DNA from: Acidimicrobiales bacterium
GTDB lineage: Bacteria; Actinomycetota; Acidimicrobiia; Acidimicrobiales; Acidimicrobilacustridaceae
DNA: 17,228 nucleotides
Reading direction: 5' to 3'
NCBI GenBank assembly: GCA_023261915.1
Contig: JALRFT010000156.1
Coordinates: 1 to 17,228 of the forward strand
The notes beneath the pieces are model-generated. The model saw only the letters and a list, made by a program, of their open reading frames with translations, did not search any database and was not told the DNA's origin. A program made the translations under genes and the position numbers. Each line of letters starts with the position of its first letter. Position 1 is the first letter of the stretch. Positions 7,982-15,177 of this stretch are shown here, in pieces.

Positions 7982-9097
7982 GTGGTCGACTACACCGACG
8001 CACTGCGCGACCTGAGTCGCCGAGTCGACGAGGCCGGCGTCTACCTCCGGGTCGATTCCCTCCGCGAGGCCCTGCCCCAATTGGAGTCTGAGGCCTCGGC
8101 TCCCGACCTGTGGGATGACGCCGAGCGGGCTCGAGCCGTGACTGCGGAACTGGCCTCGGCCACCGACGATCTCGCCACGTTCGATCGCCTCAAGGGACTC
8201 GTCGAGGACGCCGAGACCCTCTTTGAACTTGGCCGCGAGGAGGGGGACGAGTCGACCTTGGCCGAGGTCGGTGGTGCGATCGCCACAGTGGAGGCGGAAC
8301 TCTCCCGAGTCGAGCTGCGCGCACTGTTCACCGGCGACTGGGACGACCACGACGCCGTGTGCGAGATCCACGCCGGTGAGGGCGGCACGGACTCGGCGGA
8401 CTTCGCCGAGATGCTGTTGCGGATGTACCGGCGCTGGGCGGAGCAACGCGGATTCCAGTTTGAGGTCGAGTCAATCGCAGAGGCCGCTGAGGCCGGAATC
8501 TCCTCGGCCACGTTCATGGTGCGGGGGACGAATGCCTACGGCTTGTTGCGGGGCGAGAAAGGCACACACCGGCTCGTGCGGATTTCCCCGTTCAACGCTC
8601 AGGGAAAACGCCAGACAGCCTTCGCCTCACTCAGCGCAGTGCCGTTCCTCGACGACGGTGAGGTTGATCTGGAGATCGACGACAAGGACCTCCGCATCGA
8701 CGTCTACCGCTCGTCAGGTGCTGGTGGCCAGCACGTGAACAAGACGGACTCTGCGGTTCGGATCACTCACCTGCCTACCGGCACGGTTGTCGCCTGTCAG
8801 AACCAACGGAGTCAGCACCAGAACAAGGACAAGGCGATGCAGATCCTCAAGGCCCGCCTCGCCGATCTTGAGCGGCAGCAGCGTGACGCCGAGTTGGCGG
8901 CCATCGGTGGTCCTCGCGAGGTCGCCGGATTCGGGAGTCGCATTCGCTCCTACGTTCTCCACCCCTACCAACAGGTCAAGGATGAGCGCTCGGGGCTCGA
9001 GATCGGCGATGTCAACGGCGTGCTCGACGGCGACCTCGACCCGCTCCTCGAGGCCTACCTGCAGTGGGAACGGGCCTCAGCGACCAGCGACGTGTGA
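7982..9097 (+). CDS. prfB: Peptide chain release factor 2 (RF2)
   Basis: A 371-residue class I release factor that recognises UGA and UAA and triggers peptidyl-tRNA hydrolysis. The anticodon-like tripeptide SPF is at residues 202-204 (RISPFN), which separates RF2 from RF1. The universal GGQ is at residues 248-250 (GAGGQHVNKTDSAVRITH). The N-terminal helical domain with SAPDLWDD is typical. Start is GTG 7982, one base after the secA stop. An earlier GTG at 7934 would merely read the secA tail out of frame. The gene is one continuous frame, so the in-frame UGA with autoregulatory +1 frameshift found in many bacteria (E. coli included) is absent. Direct abutment with secA implies co-transcription or coupling. 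Confidence 0.97.
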   Translation: MVDYTDALRDLSRRVDEAGVYLRVDSLREALPQLESEASAPDLWDDAERARAVTAELASATDDLATFDRLKGLVEDAETLFELGREEGDESTLAEVGGAIATVEAELSRVELRALFTGDWDDHDAVCEIHAGEGGTDSADFAEMLLRMYRRWAEQRGFQFEVESIAEAAEAGISSATFMVRGTNAYGLLRGEKGTHRLVRISPFNAQGKRQTAFASLSAVPFLDDGEVDLEIDDKDLRIDVYRSSGAGGQHVNKTDSAVRITHLPTGTVVACQNQRSQHQNKDKAMQILKARLADLERQQRDAELAAIGGPREVAGFGSRIRSYVLHPYQQVKDERSGLEIGDVNGVLDGDLDPLLEAYLQWERASATSDV

Positions 9098-9103
9098 TCA
9101 CCA

Positions 9104-9115
9104 GTCACCGGTGAC
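9104..9115. repeat. 12-base perfect palindrome in the prfB-ftsE gap
   Basis: GTCACCGGTGAC is a perfect palindrome starting 7 bases after the prfB stop, and a shorter palindrome GTGATCAC (9094-9101) spans the stop codon. The remainder of the 97-base gap can also fold (GCCCC near 9146 with GGGGC near 9168-9173). There is no T-run, so a terminator role is uncertain; an operator is the alternative. Confidence 0.35.
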
Positions 9116-9179
9116 CGATTCCACGCTCCCGGGGCCAGCCAATCGCCCCGGATGCTCGTGAATCCATGGGGGCCCGGTG

Positions 9180-9185
9180 TAACGT
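9180..9185 (+). promoter_or_regulatory. Candidate -10 box (TAACGT) for ftsEX
   Basis: TAACGT fits TANNNT and lies 9 bases before ATG 9195. No Shine-Dalgarno sequence is seen and no good -35 is visible. It suggests a separate, possibly leaderless, transcript for ftsEX. Confidence 0.4.
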
Positions 9186-9194
9186 GATCGCAAC

Positions 9195-9872
9195 ATGATC
9201 CGTCTTGAATCGGTTTCCAAGGTCTACAAGGGCGATGTCACCGCACTGCGTGACGCCTCGCTCAACATCGACAAGGGCGAGTTCGTCTTCCTCGTCGGCG
9301 CCTCAGGCTCGGGCAAGTCCACCTTCATCCGCCTGCTGAATCGGGAGGAGACCCCGACCACCGGAAAGATCTGGGTGGCCGGAAAGGACGTGGGGGCGCT
9401 CTCCGGCTCCAAAGTGCCCTTCCTGCGCAGAAATATCGGCTGTGTGTTCCAGGACTTCAAGCTCCTTCCATCTAAGACGGTGGCCGAGAACGTGGCGTTC
9501 TCCCTTGAGGTCATTGGTCGTCCCCGCAGCGTCATTCGTACCCAGGTGCCCGCCATCCTCGAACTGGTGGGCCTAGGTGACAAGGCTGAGCGGTTCCCCA
9601 ATGAACTCTCCGGCGGCGAGCAGCAGCGAGTCAGCGTGGCCCGAGCTTTCGTGAACCGGCCCCTGATCCTCCTGGCGGACGAGCCAACAGGGAACCTTGA
9701 CCCCGCAACCTCGGTCGGCATTATGCGGCTGCTGGAACGTATCAACAAGACCGGCACCACGGTGGTGATGGCGACGCACGATCGCAGCATTGTCGACACC
9801 ATGCGACGGAGAGTCATCGAGCTCGAACACGGCGACATCATCCGGGATCAGTCCCGTGGTGTCTACAACTAG
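9195..9872 (+). CDS. ftsE: Cell division ATP-binding protein FtsE
   Basis: A 225-residue ABC ATPase that partners FtsX at the divisome and, in other bacteria, activates septal peptidoglycan hydrolases in response to ATP hydrolysis. Walker A GASGSGKST is at residues 35-43, the Q-loop Gln at about Q86 (CVFQDFKLLP), the ABC signature LSGGEQQRV at 138-146, Walker B LILLADE at 157-163 followed by PTGNLD, and the switch His in MATHD. Length and the DFKLLP segment are typical of FtsE rather than general ABC importers. Start ATG 9195 matches the family N-terminus MIRLESVSKVY. ftsX follows after 12 bases. Confidence 0.98.
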   Translation: MIRLESVSKVYKGDVTALRDASLNIDKGEFVFLVGASGSGKSTFIRLLNREETPTTGKIWVAGKDVGALSGSKVPFLRRNIGCVFQDFKLLPSKTVAENVAFSLEVIGRPRSVIRTQVPAILELVGLGDKAERFPNELSGGEQQRVSVARAFVNRPLILLADEPTGNLDPATSVGIMRLLERINKTGTTVVMATHDRSIVDTMRRRVIELEHGDIIRDQSRGVYN

Positions 9873-9884
9873 GCGGTCGGCACC

Positions 9885-10781
9885 ATGGCCATGAACCTTG
9901 ACTATGCGGTTCGCGAAACTTGGACGAATCTGCGCCGCAACATCGTCATCAGCATTGCCTCGGTGCTGTGTGTCACCGTGTCCCTGTCGCTCGTCGGCGT
10001 GGCACTCATGGCCCGCCAAGGGGTGGAACGAGCAACCCAGCGTTGGCAGGACGGGGTGGAGTTCATCGTCTTCGTCGCTCCTGATGCCTCCTCGGACCAG
10101 ATCGACGCCGTGGGGTCGAGTCTCGAGGCCAACCCGCTCGTTGAGCGAGTGACGTATTTCGACCAGCAGCAGGCGTACGAAGAATTCTCTGAGATGTTCG
10201 CTGATTCACCGGACATGGTGGAGACCGTGACGCCGGACATTCTTCCCCCGTCGTACCGGGTTGTGCCCACCTCTACCGACTTGGCGTCAGTTGAAGAACT
10301 GGTCCAGCAGTATGAGGTGCAGCCCGGTGTCATTCAGGTGGCCCGATCGACGGAAGCCATTGTCGCAATCAAGGACGTCAGTGATTTTCTGACCGGCTGG
10401 GCCCTCGGTGTGGCCCTCGTACTTCTCGTGGTGGCAGTTCTTATTATCCTCACCACCATTCAGCTCGCCATCTTCACGCGACGTCGGGAGATCGAGGTAA
10501 TGCGACTGGTGGGTGCCTCCAAGGCCTTCATTCGCGTCCCCTTCATGGCTGAGGGTCTCGTCCAAGGCCTCGTGGGCGCACTTCTCGCCATTGGGGCGCT
10601 GCGCATCTTCCAGCCGGTCTTTGAGAACTCGCTGCCGTCATCGGATCAACTCGTGTTGTTCAGCGAGTTCACCTTCTCAGGCGTGGACATGTTGTGGACC
10701 TACCTGCTGCTCGGCGGTGTCGGTGCCGGCATCGGCACGGCCGCTGCGGCCATCGCCGTGTCGTGGTTCCTTGACGCCTGA
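9885..10781 (+). CDS. ftsX: Cell division permease-like protein FtsX
   Basis: A 298-residue integral membrane partner of FtsE. One transmembrane helix near the N-terminus (about residues 20-43) is followed by an extracytoplasmic domain (about 44-168), then three helices (about 172-195, 222-243 and 269-294), the standard FtsX layout. The coupling-helix region RRREIEVMRLVGASKAFIRVPF between helices 2 and 3 is characteristic and contacts FtsE. The outside domain would recruit a wall hydrolase or its regulator; none is encoded next door. ATG 9885 is used; ATG 9891 (two codons later) is equally possible, as neither has a strong ribosome site. In many actinobacteria smpB or a peptidase follows ftsX, but here the next gene is a converging redoxin whose stop is only 6 bases away. 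Confidence 0.97.
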   Translation: MAMNLDYAVRETWTNLRRNIVISIASVLCVTVSLSLVGVALMARQGVERATQRWQDGVEFIVFVAPDASSDQIDAVGSSLEANPLVERVTYFDQQQAYEEFSEMFADSPDMVETVTPDILPPSYRVVPTSTDLASVEELVQQYEVQPGVIQVARSTEAIVAIKDVSDFLTGWALGVALVLLVVAVLIILTTIQLAIFTRRREIEVMRLVGASKAFIRVPFMAEGLVQGLVGALLAIGALRIFQPVFENSLPSSDQLVLFSEFTFSGVDMLWTYLLLGGVGAGIGTAAAAIAVSWFLDA

Positions 10782-10787
10782 GGGCGA

Positions 10788-11366
10788 CTAGGAGAACCAC
10801 TCCGGCTCGTTGCCGGGTCGCCACTTGATGTTGCACCCCATGGAGGGATGCTGCGGTTCGGCCACGTCGGTCCCCGCCAGAGTGGCTTTGACGGCGTTGC
10901 GGAGATCCTTGCCAGTGACCGGGACGTCGTTTCCGGGGCGGCTGTCGTCGAACTGGCCGCGATAGGTGAGTCGGCGCTCGGCCCCGAAGACGAAGAAATC
11001 GGGGGTGCAAGCCGCTCGGTAGGCGTGGGCCACGCTCTGATCGCCATCGAGCAGATAGGGAAAGTCCCAGCCGTAGCCGTGAGCTGTGGTGACCATGTGC
11101 TCGGGGCCGTCATCGGGGTAGGCGTCGATGTCGTTGGCGTTGATTCCGATCACGGCCACTCCCCGGGCCATCAGTGATTGGGTAATGAGGCCCAATTCCC
11201 GACCCAAGTGCTTCACGAATGGACAGTGGTTGCAGATGAACATGACCACGAGAGCCGGTGCCCCGTCGCTGTCGGAGCGTTGATGGCGGACCCCGAAGGC
11301 GTCCGGCAGGTCGAAATCGGGTGCGAGCGTTCCGAGGGGAAGCATGGTGGATTCCACGCGGGCCAT
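10788..11366 (-). CDS. Thioredoxin-fold redoxin (AhpC/TSA or TlpA-like)
   Basis: A 192-residue protein of the peroxiredoxin/thioredoxin-like superfamily. The N-terminal LPLGTLAPDFDLPDAFG is the usual redoxin entry strand. The active-site region VVMFICNHCPFVKHL contains a C45-N-H-C48 pair followed by Pro, as in the actinobacterial and cyanobacterial 'thioredoxin family' group with CNHCPFV. Further family signs are VAVIGINANDIDAYPDDGPEHM, a YLLDGDQSVAHAYRAACTPDFFVF segment containing the cis-Pro loop (CTPDFF), and the conserved SMGCNIKW near the end. No signal peptide is seen, so it is probably cytoplasmic. It may be a thiol reductase or peroxidase; the reductant partner is unknown. The start at 11366 is supported by a TAGGTT box 7 bases upstream; the Met at codon 8 is an alternative. 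It converges on ftsX and diverges from the BI-1 gene. Confidence 0.88.
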   Translation of the reverse strand: MARVESTMLPLGTLAPDFDLPDAFGVRHQRSDSDGAPALVVMFICNHCPFVKHLGRELGLITQSLMARGVAVIGINANDIDAYPDDGPEHMVTTAHGYGWDFPYLLDGDQSVAHAYRAACTPDFFVFGAERRLTYRGQFDDSRPGNDVPVTGKDLRNAVKATLAGTDVAEPQHPSMGCNIKWRPGNEPEWFS

Positions 11367-11373
11367 GGGGCGA

Positions 11374-11379
11374 AACCTA
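11374..11379 (-). promoter_or_regulatory. Candidate -10 box (TAGGTT, minus strand) for the redoxin
   Basis: Read on the minus strand, TAGGTT lies 7 bases before the redoxin ATG at 11366 and no Shine-Dalgarno sequence is present. The same hexamer precedes the zinc-ribbon gene at 15959. Confidence 0.4.
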
Positions 11380-11397
11380 CCAGCGCTGTCGGACCGT

Positions 11398-11403
11398 TAG
11401 ACT
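11398..11403 (+). promoter_or_regulatory. Possible -10 box (TAGACT) for the BI-1/channel operon
   Basis: TAGACT fits TANNNT and would put the transcript start near 11410, giving a leader of about 45 bases that contains the GGAGGG ribosome site. No convincing -35 is seen. Confidence 0.25.
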
Positions 11404-11446
11404 CCCCATCGTTCGACGCTCCCGATTTTTTGGGACAGGTGCTCAC

Positions 11447-11452
11447 GGAGGG
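11447..11452 (+). promoter_or_regulatory. Shine-Dalgarno site for the BI-1 gene
   Basis: GGAGGG lies 4 bases before ATG 11457 and selects this start within a frame that stays open back to about 11178 across the divergent redoxin gene. It is the strongest ribosome site in the second half of the window. Confidence 0.7.
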
Positions 11453-11456
11453 TTCC

Positions 11457-12404
11457 ATGGCAATCGGTATGTCCAATCCACTGCTGAACCAAAATCGCTT
11501 CAAGCCTCAAGGCAACGACGAGGCGGCGGCGGGATGGGCTGCTCCGGCCAGTTCGACTGCCGCTGGGCTGGCCACCGCTCAACCAGGAGTCACCGGGCCG
11601 CCGGTAGCCCCCCCGACACGCGGGCGGGTGATGTCGGTCGGTGGCACCGTGCGGGCCACGCTGCTTTTGTGGATGCTGATCCTCATTGCCGGTGCCTTCG
11701 GGTGGTCTCAGGTCTCGCAGGTGGCGCTCGAGGTCGTCGGTCAGGGGCCTAACGGCACCGTGCAGGTCGCTGAGTTCCCGGCGGGGACCTCGCAGGAGAC
11801 GATTAACGCTGCCATCGCCAACGGGACTGCGGTGGCGGAGACGAACTTCCCGGGTTGGGTCATCATCCCCATGTTGGTGGCGGCCGTTTTGGCGTTCGTG
11901 GCCATCTTCAAGCCCCGATTGTCGCCAGTGCTTGGACCGATCTACGCCGTCGGGTACGGCATCGCTCTGGGGGCGATCTCGGCCGTGTTCGAACTGCAGT
12001 ACTCGGGCATCGTCTTGCAGGCGATCCTCGCCACCCTTGGTGTGTTCGGCGTGATGCTCTTCCTCTACGGCAGTCGGATCATCAAGGTCACGAGACGATT
12101 CGCCATGGTGGTTATCGGAGCGACTTTCGGTATCGCCGTGATGTACCTCGCTGGGTTCCTGTTCTCAATCTTCGGCGTGGACGTGATGTTCTGGAACCAG
12201 CCCAATGCCCTCGGCATCGGGATCAGCGTCGTGATCTGTATCGTCGCCGCGCTGAATCTGGCCATGGACTTCGCCTTCATTGAAAGTGCCACCGAACAGA
12301 GGATGCCGGCGTACATGAACTGGATGGGCGCTCTGGGAATCACCATCACCATCGTGTGGCTCTATCTTGAGCTTCTGCGATTGCTGGCGCTCACCCGCCG
12401 CTGA
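11457..12404 (+). CDS. Bax inhibitor-1/YccA family membrane protein
   Basis: A 315-residue multi-pass protein of the bacterial BI-1/YccA group (TMBIM-related). A polar, Ala/Pro-rich N-terminus of about 60 residues is followed by seven or so hydrophobic helices. The last part is diagnostic: LAMDFAFIESATEQRMPAYMNWMGALGITITIVWLYLELLRLLA matches the conserved 'LDFDFIE…P.YMEWY…VWLYLEILRLL' end of the family. Homologues such as BsYetJ act as pH-sensitive Ca2+ leak channels, and E. coli YccA binds FtsH; the function here is unproven. An outside loop of about 40 residues containing GPNGTVQVAEFPAGTSQET separates the first two helices, which is long for the family. The start is fixed by GGAGGG before ATG 11457. 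The K+ channel gene follows within about 18 bases, so the two are likely one transcript. Confidence 0.9.
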   Translation: MAIGMSNPLLNQNRFKPQGNDEAAAGWAAPASSTAAGLATAQPGVTGPPVAPPTRGRVMSVGGTVRATLLLWMLILIAGAFGWSQVSQVALEVVGQGPNGTVQVAEFPAGTSQETINAAIANGTAVAETNFPGWVIIPMLVAAVLAFVAIFKPRLSPVLGPIYAVGYGIALGAISAVFELQYSGIVLQAILATLGVFGVMLFLYGSRIIKVTRRFAMVVIGATFGIAVMYLAGFLFSIFGVDVMFWNQPNALGIGISVVICIVAALNLAMDFAFIESATEQRMPAYMNWMGALGITITIVWLYLELLRLLALTRR

Positions 12405-12422
12405 TTGCAGGCGTCGGGCCCG

Positions 12423-13298
12423 GTGACCTCTTCGTCGAACGGTGTTCCGTCAGGCAACGACGCTGCTGATTCAACCTTCACCGGTGACGACGATGACGTC
12501 CGGCTCCTGGCTTGGAACCGCCGGGTTCTGCCGTGGGTCGTCATTGCGGCACTTGCGCCCTTCATCGGGTTCTCGCGATCTGATGGTGGCTATCCGTGGA
12601 TCGTCATTGTCATCGACGTCCTCTCGTGGCTGGTCTTTCTCGTCGACCTTGTCATTCGACGCCGATTGGTCCCGAAGTACCTGAGCTCGTTCTGGGGTCG
12701 TATCGACCTGGCCATTGTCGTGGCCACGTTCCCGTGGTTCCTCTTCGTTCCTGGGGCGGGTCGCTGGATCGTGGTGTTCCGGATCGCCCGACTGGTCCGA
12801 CTGCTGGTCCTCGCTGCCAACCTTCCCAGTGCCAAGGTGCTGATCAAGCGTCTCGACCGGCTTGCAGTCGGTTCATTGCTTCTGCTGCTGGGATGTTCCT
12901 ATGTGGCATTGGTTTCCGATGGCCCCGCTGACAACTTCGATAACTTCGGTGACGCGCTCTGGTGGGGGATCGTGACCATGACGACCACCGGCTACGGCGA
13001 CATCATCCCCGACACCACCGTGGGGCGCATCGCTGCCACCGTCCTGATGCTCGGTGGATTGTTGTTGCTCGGTGCGCTGGCCGCCATCGTCGCCTCCTTC
13101 CTCGCCGCCGGTGATCGCGCTACCGAGGCCGCCCGAACTGGAGTCCCAGCCGGGGCATCGCTGTCGGATCCCCAAGACCCCGGGCTCCAGCAGGAGTTGA
13201 CGGCTGTGCGGAACGAGCTGGCAGCCCTGCGACACCTCATTGAGGCATCCGGAGGCCAGCAAGCGTCTGAGACGGACCGGCCGTCGACGTCGAGTTGA
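12423..13298 (+). CDS. Voltage-gated-type potassium channel (6 TM, TTGYGD filter)
   Basis: A 291-residue ion channel subunit. The selectivity filter TMTTTGYGD (about residues 185-193) is the K+ channel signature. Six hydrophobic segments are visible: S1 (LPWVVIAALAPFIGF), S2 (WIVIVIDVLSWLVFLVDLVI), S3 (DLAIVVATFPWFLFV), an S4-like helix with Arg at about every third position (FRIARLVRLLVLA), S5 (LAVGSLLLLLGCSYVALV) and S6 (ATVLMLGGLLLLGALAAIVA). The pore helix FGDALWWGIVT precedes the filter. The C-terminus ends in a likely coiled coil (QQELTAVRNELAALRHLIE), probably for tetramer assembly. No RCK/TrkA domain is present. GTG 12423 is chosen; TTG 12405, directly after the previous stop, is the alternative, and neither has a good ribosome site. 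The N-terminal ~30 residues are Ser/Asp-rich. The family is KvAP/Kv-like. Confidence 0.92.
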   Translation: MTSSSNGVPSGNDAADSTFTGDDDDVRLLAWNRRVLPWVVIAALAPFIGFSRSDGGYPWIVIVIDVLSWLVFLVDLVIRRRLVPKYLSSFWGRIDLAIVVATFPWFLFVPGAGRWIVVFRIARLVRLLVLAANLPSAKVLIKRLDRLAVGSLLLLLGCSYVALVSDGPADNFDNFGDALWWGIVTMTTTGYGDIIPDTTVGRIAATVLMLGGLLLLGALAAIVASFLAAGDRATEAARTGVPAGASLSDPQDPGLQQELTAVRNELAALRHLIEASGGQQASETDRPSTSS

Positions 13299-13385
13299 CC
13301 CATTCGCGGACCGGGCGAGGTCACCGCTGTCCTGTCGTCAGAGCGTTGGGGGGTCGTCTGGTGGGAAGCGCCCAGAGAACGCACC

Positions 13386-13415
13386 GGGCCGGGCCTGCCG
13401 CGGCAGGCCCGGCCC
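13386..13415. terminator. 30-base perfect palindrome, bidirectional terminator between convergent genes
   Basis: Bases 13386-13400 and 13401-13415 are exact reverse complements (each arm 15 bases, GC-rich, centre CCG|CGG). The element sits in the 167-base gap between the stop of the K+ channel (plus) and the stop of the glycosyltransferase-like gene (minus). There is no long T-run on either side (CTTG on the plus side). GC-only hairpins of this type at convergent 3' ends commonly act as terminators in high-GC bacteria, so the role is inferred from position. Confidence 0.65.
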
Positions 13416-13455
13416 CTTGTACAACCGCCCCACGACATGACGGCTGCACAATTTG

Positions 13456-13473
13456 GCGGATGAGATCATCCGC
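13456..13473 (-). repeat. Inverted repeat over the glycosyltransferase stop codon
   Basis: Arms GCGGATGA (13456-13463) and TCATCCGC (13466-13473) are exact complements separated by GA. The minus-strand stop codon (13466-13468) is inside the second arm. It may assist 3'-end formation or be coincidental. Confidence 0.35.
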
Positions 13474-14983
13474 TCGATCGTTGCGATCCGCTCCTTGAGT
13501 TGGTGCGGGGAGCGAGGCGCACGACCCCGATGAGGGGATCGGCGTCGCCGGTTCGTGTGGCCCAAAAGACGGTGGTGCCGATCAACGCCATCATGGCCAC
13601 GGTCCATGCGGCGCTCGTCGCCGTCACGGCGAGCACAACAACCAGTCCAAGGGGCAGGCCGAATAGGACAGCTCCGATGGCCAGACGTGGCAGAAGCGCC
13701 AAGACGTCCGACTGGTGGGCTGGCTGCTTGATCGTGAGGGGTGCTCCGTTAATTCTCACGGCCTCAATCCGCCGATCCGACTGGAGTGTTTGACTGACGG
13801 GACCGGTCGATGGGCGTTGCATGACCCAGCGAGCAGTGCCACGGAGCCGACCCCAGCCGACGGCAATTGCCTGAACAGCCCAGGGGAGCAGACATGCTGC
13901 CCGTGCCGCCTGTCGCCAGCCGGCGTGTCGGCGTGACCACCCAAGTGATGCGCTCCAGATGGCCACGGCGAGGCCAATGACCGGAATGGCCATGGGCAGG
14001 CTTGCACCGCTCGCAACCCCCACGATAAGCGTGATGAGCAGGAGTGGGACAAGGGTGAGACGGGCCATCGACGTCACGGCTCCCAGATGGGTCCGCACCA
14101 GAGGACGGGACAAACCATGGCTCCTCGCCGCATCCAGTTGGCCGTGATGGAGGTGGCGCGAGCGTTCGCTGGTCGAGGTGAACGAGAGGCCTGGCCGTCG
14201 CACCCGACGGAACCGGCACGCCGGGTCGGTGGTCACCCTGGCACCGATGTGACGGAGTGCCACGGTGAGTTCCGTCGGCGGATCGATCGCATGGAGATCG
14301 AAGACTCCGGCGGTGCCGGTTCGGTCCGGAAGGCTGCCATCACGCCGCCGGTCACACACCATGCGCAGGGCCGCCACGGTCGCCACTGCCACACCGTCGC
14401 CGATCCGATGGTGATTTGTGGTGCACTCGGCTCGTACGAGGCCCTCCGGGCGAGCTTCAGTCCCGATCACCGCCTCTACAAGGGCTGTTGTTCGGGTCCG
14501 CACAGCCCGGGAGGATGGCGAGATCGGCCAGACATGCCGGACGGCGGCGGCGGTGAACAGCGGTTCGGGGGCAATGTCCCCACTCATCAAGAGGATCACG
14601 TCAGTGTCATCGAGAACATCGAGAAGCTCGCTGAGCACGAGTGACAGCGCTCCGTAGCGGCCGAAGCGGGCGAGGTCGGTCTCGATCACCGTCGCCCCTC
14701 CGGTCAGCGCTGCGATCGCCACGGCGTCACTCTCTCGATCAACCACCGCAACGATGGCGTCGGGGGGCCGTGTCTGATTGTCGAGGGCGACGAGCGCGTC
14801 AGCCAGGTCACTGGCGCTCTCGCAAGGGGCGATGACGGCCACAATCGAACCGAGATGTGGCAGAGCACTCGTTGGGGCGTGGCGAAGCGCGTTGGCGACC
14901 GGGAGGAGGGGGGATGAGGGATGAACGGGTTGGCGCATGGCGGTGAGGTTCCGGATGTAGAGGGGGCCGGGGGGCTGATGCAT
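13466..14983 (-). CDS. Membrane-anchored family 2 glycosyltransferase-like protein
   Basis: A 505-residue protein with a GT-A-like domain and a membrane C-terminus. The fold entry SIVAVIAPCESASDLADALVALDNQTRPPDAIVAVVDRESD (residues ~46-86) has the usual spacing of GT2 enzymes, including the nucleotide-binding Asp. The DxD position reads LLMSGDIAPEP (S134-G-D136), so the first Asp is replaced. The acceptor-site region reads PPTELTVALRHIGARV (E238), and the Q/RxxRW-like region reads RSRHLHHGQLDA. Hydrophobic helices at about 306-345, 358-378 and 433-475 anchor it. A transfer of sugar to a lipid or wall polymer is plausible, but substrate and activity are unknown. The start is uncertain: ATG 14983 follows AAGGGAG at 11 bases; ATG 14938 and GTG 15100 are alternatives, and the extra residues of the longest form are Ala/Pro-rich and unconvincing. 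Confidence 0.75.
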   Translation of the reverse strand: MHQPPGPLYIRNLTAMRQPVHPSSPLLPVANALRHAPTSALPHLGSIVAVIAPCESASDLADALVALDNQTRPPDAIVAVVDRESDAVAIAALTGGATVIETDLARFGRYGALSLVLSELLDVLDDTDVILLMSGDIAPEPLFTAAAVRHVWPISPSSRAVRTRTTALVEAVIGTEARPEGLVRAECTTNHHRIGDGVAVATVAALRMVCDRRRDGSLPDRTGTAGVFDLHAIDPPTELTVALRHIGARVTTDPACRFRRVRRPGLSFTSTSERSRHLHHGQLDAARSHGLSRPLVRTHLGAVTSMARLTLVPLLLITLIVGVASGASLPMAIPVIGLAVAIWSASLGWSRRHAGWRQAARAACLLPWAVQAIAVGWGRLRGTARWVMQRPSTGPVSQTLQSDRRIEAVRINGAPLTIKQPAHQSDVLALLPRLAIGAVLFGLPLGLVVVLAVTATSAAWTVAMMALIGTTVFWATRTGDADPLIGVVRLAPRTNSRSGSQRSSG

Positions 14984-15155
14984 CGGACTGGGGTCTCCCT
15001 TGGTGGCCCACGCCGCAGTACGTGCACTGAGAGGCGCTGGAGCGGTGTGGGGGTGCGCTGCCGGGTAGGGGCCGGCCTCAGCGAGTGTGGCGGCAGGCAC
15101 GGGTCATCACAAGTGACGATTGGGTTACTAGTTAGCCGGCAAATAGAAATATTCC

Positions 15156-15166
15156 TGGTCTGACCA
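15156..15166. promoter_or_regulatory. FadR/GntR-like palindrome TGGTCTGACCA
   Basis: The palindrome TGGTC-T-GACCA matches the TGGTCYGACC core of E. coli FadR operators and the TGGT…ACCA style of GntR-family sites. It lies next to an AT-rich patch between divergent transcription units. No GntR regulator or fatty-acid gene is in the window, and 11-base palindromes arise by chance, so this is a weak call. Confidence 0.25.
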
Positions 15167-15177
15167 TGGGGAGAATC

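Noticed and set aside
7982..8080. Programmed +1 frameshift in prfB
   Set aside because: The frame is continuous from GTG 7982; no in-frame UGA or CTTTGA slip site near codon 26.
14087..14644. 185-codon plus-strand frame opposite the glycosyltransferase gene
   Set aside because: Arg/His/Gly-rich shadow frame with no motif; the minus-strand protein has a recognisable fold and helices.
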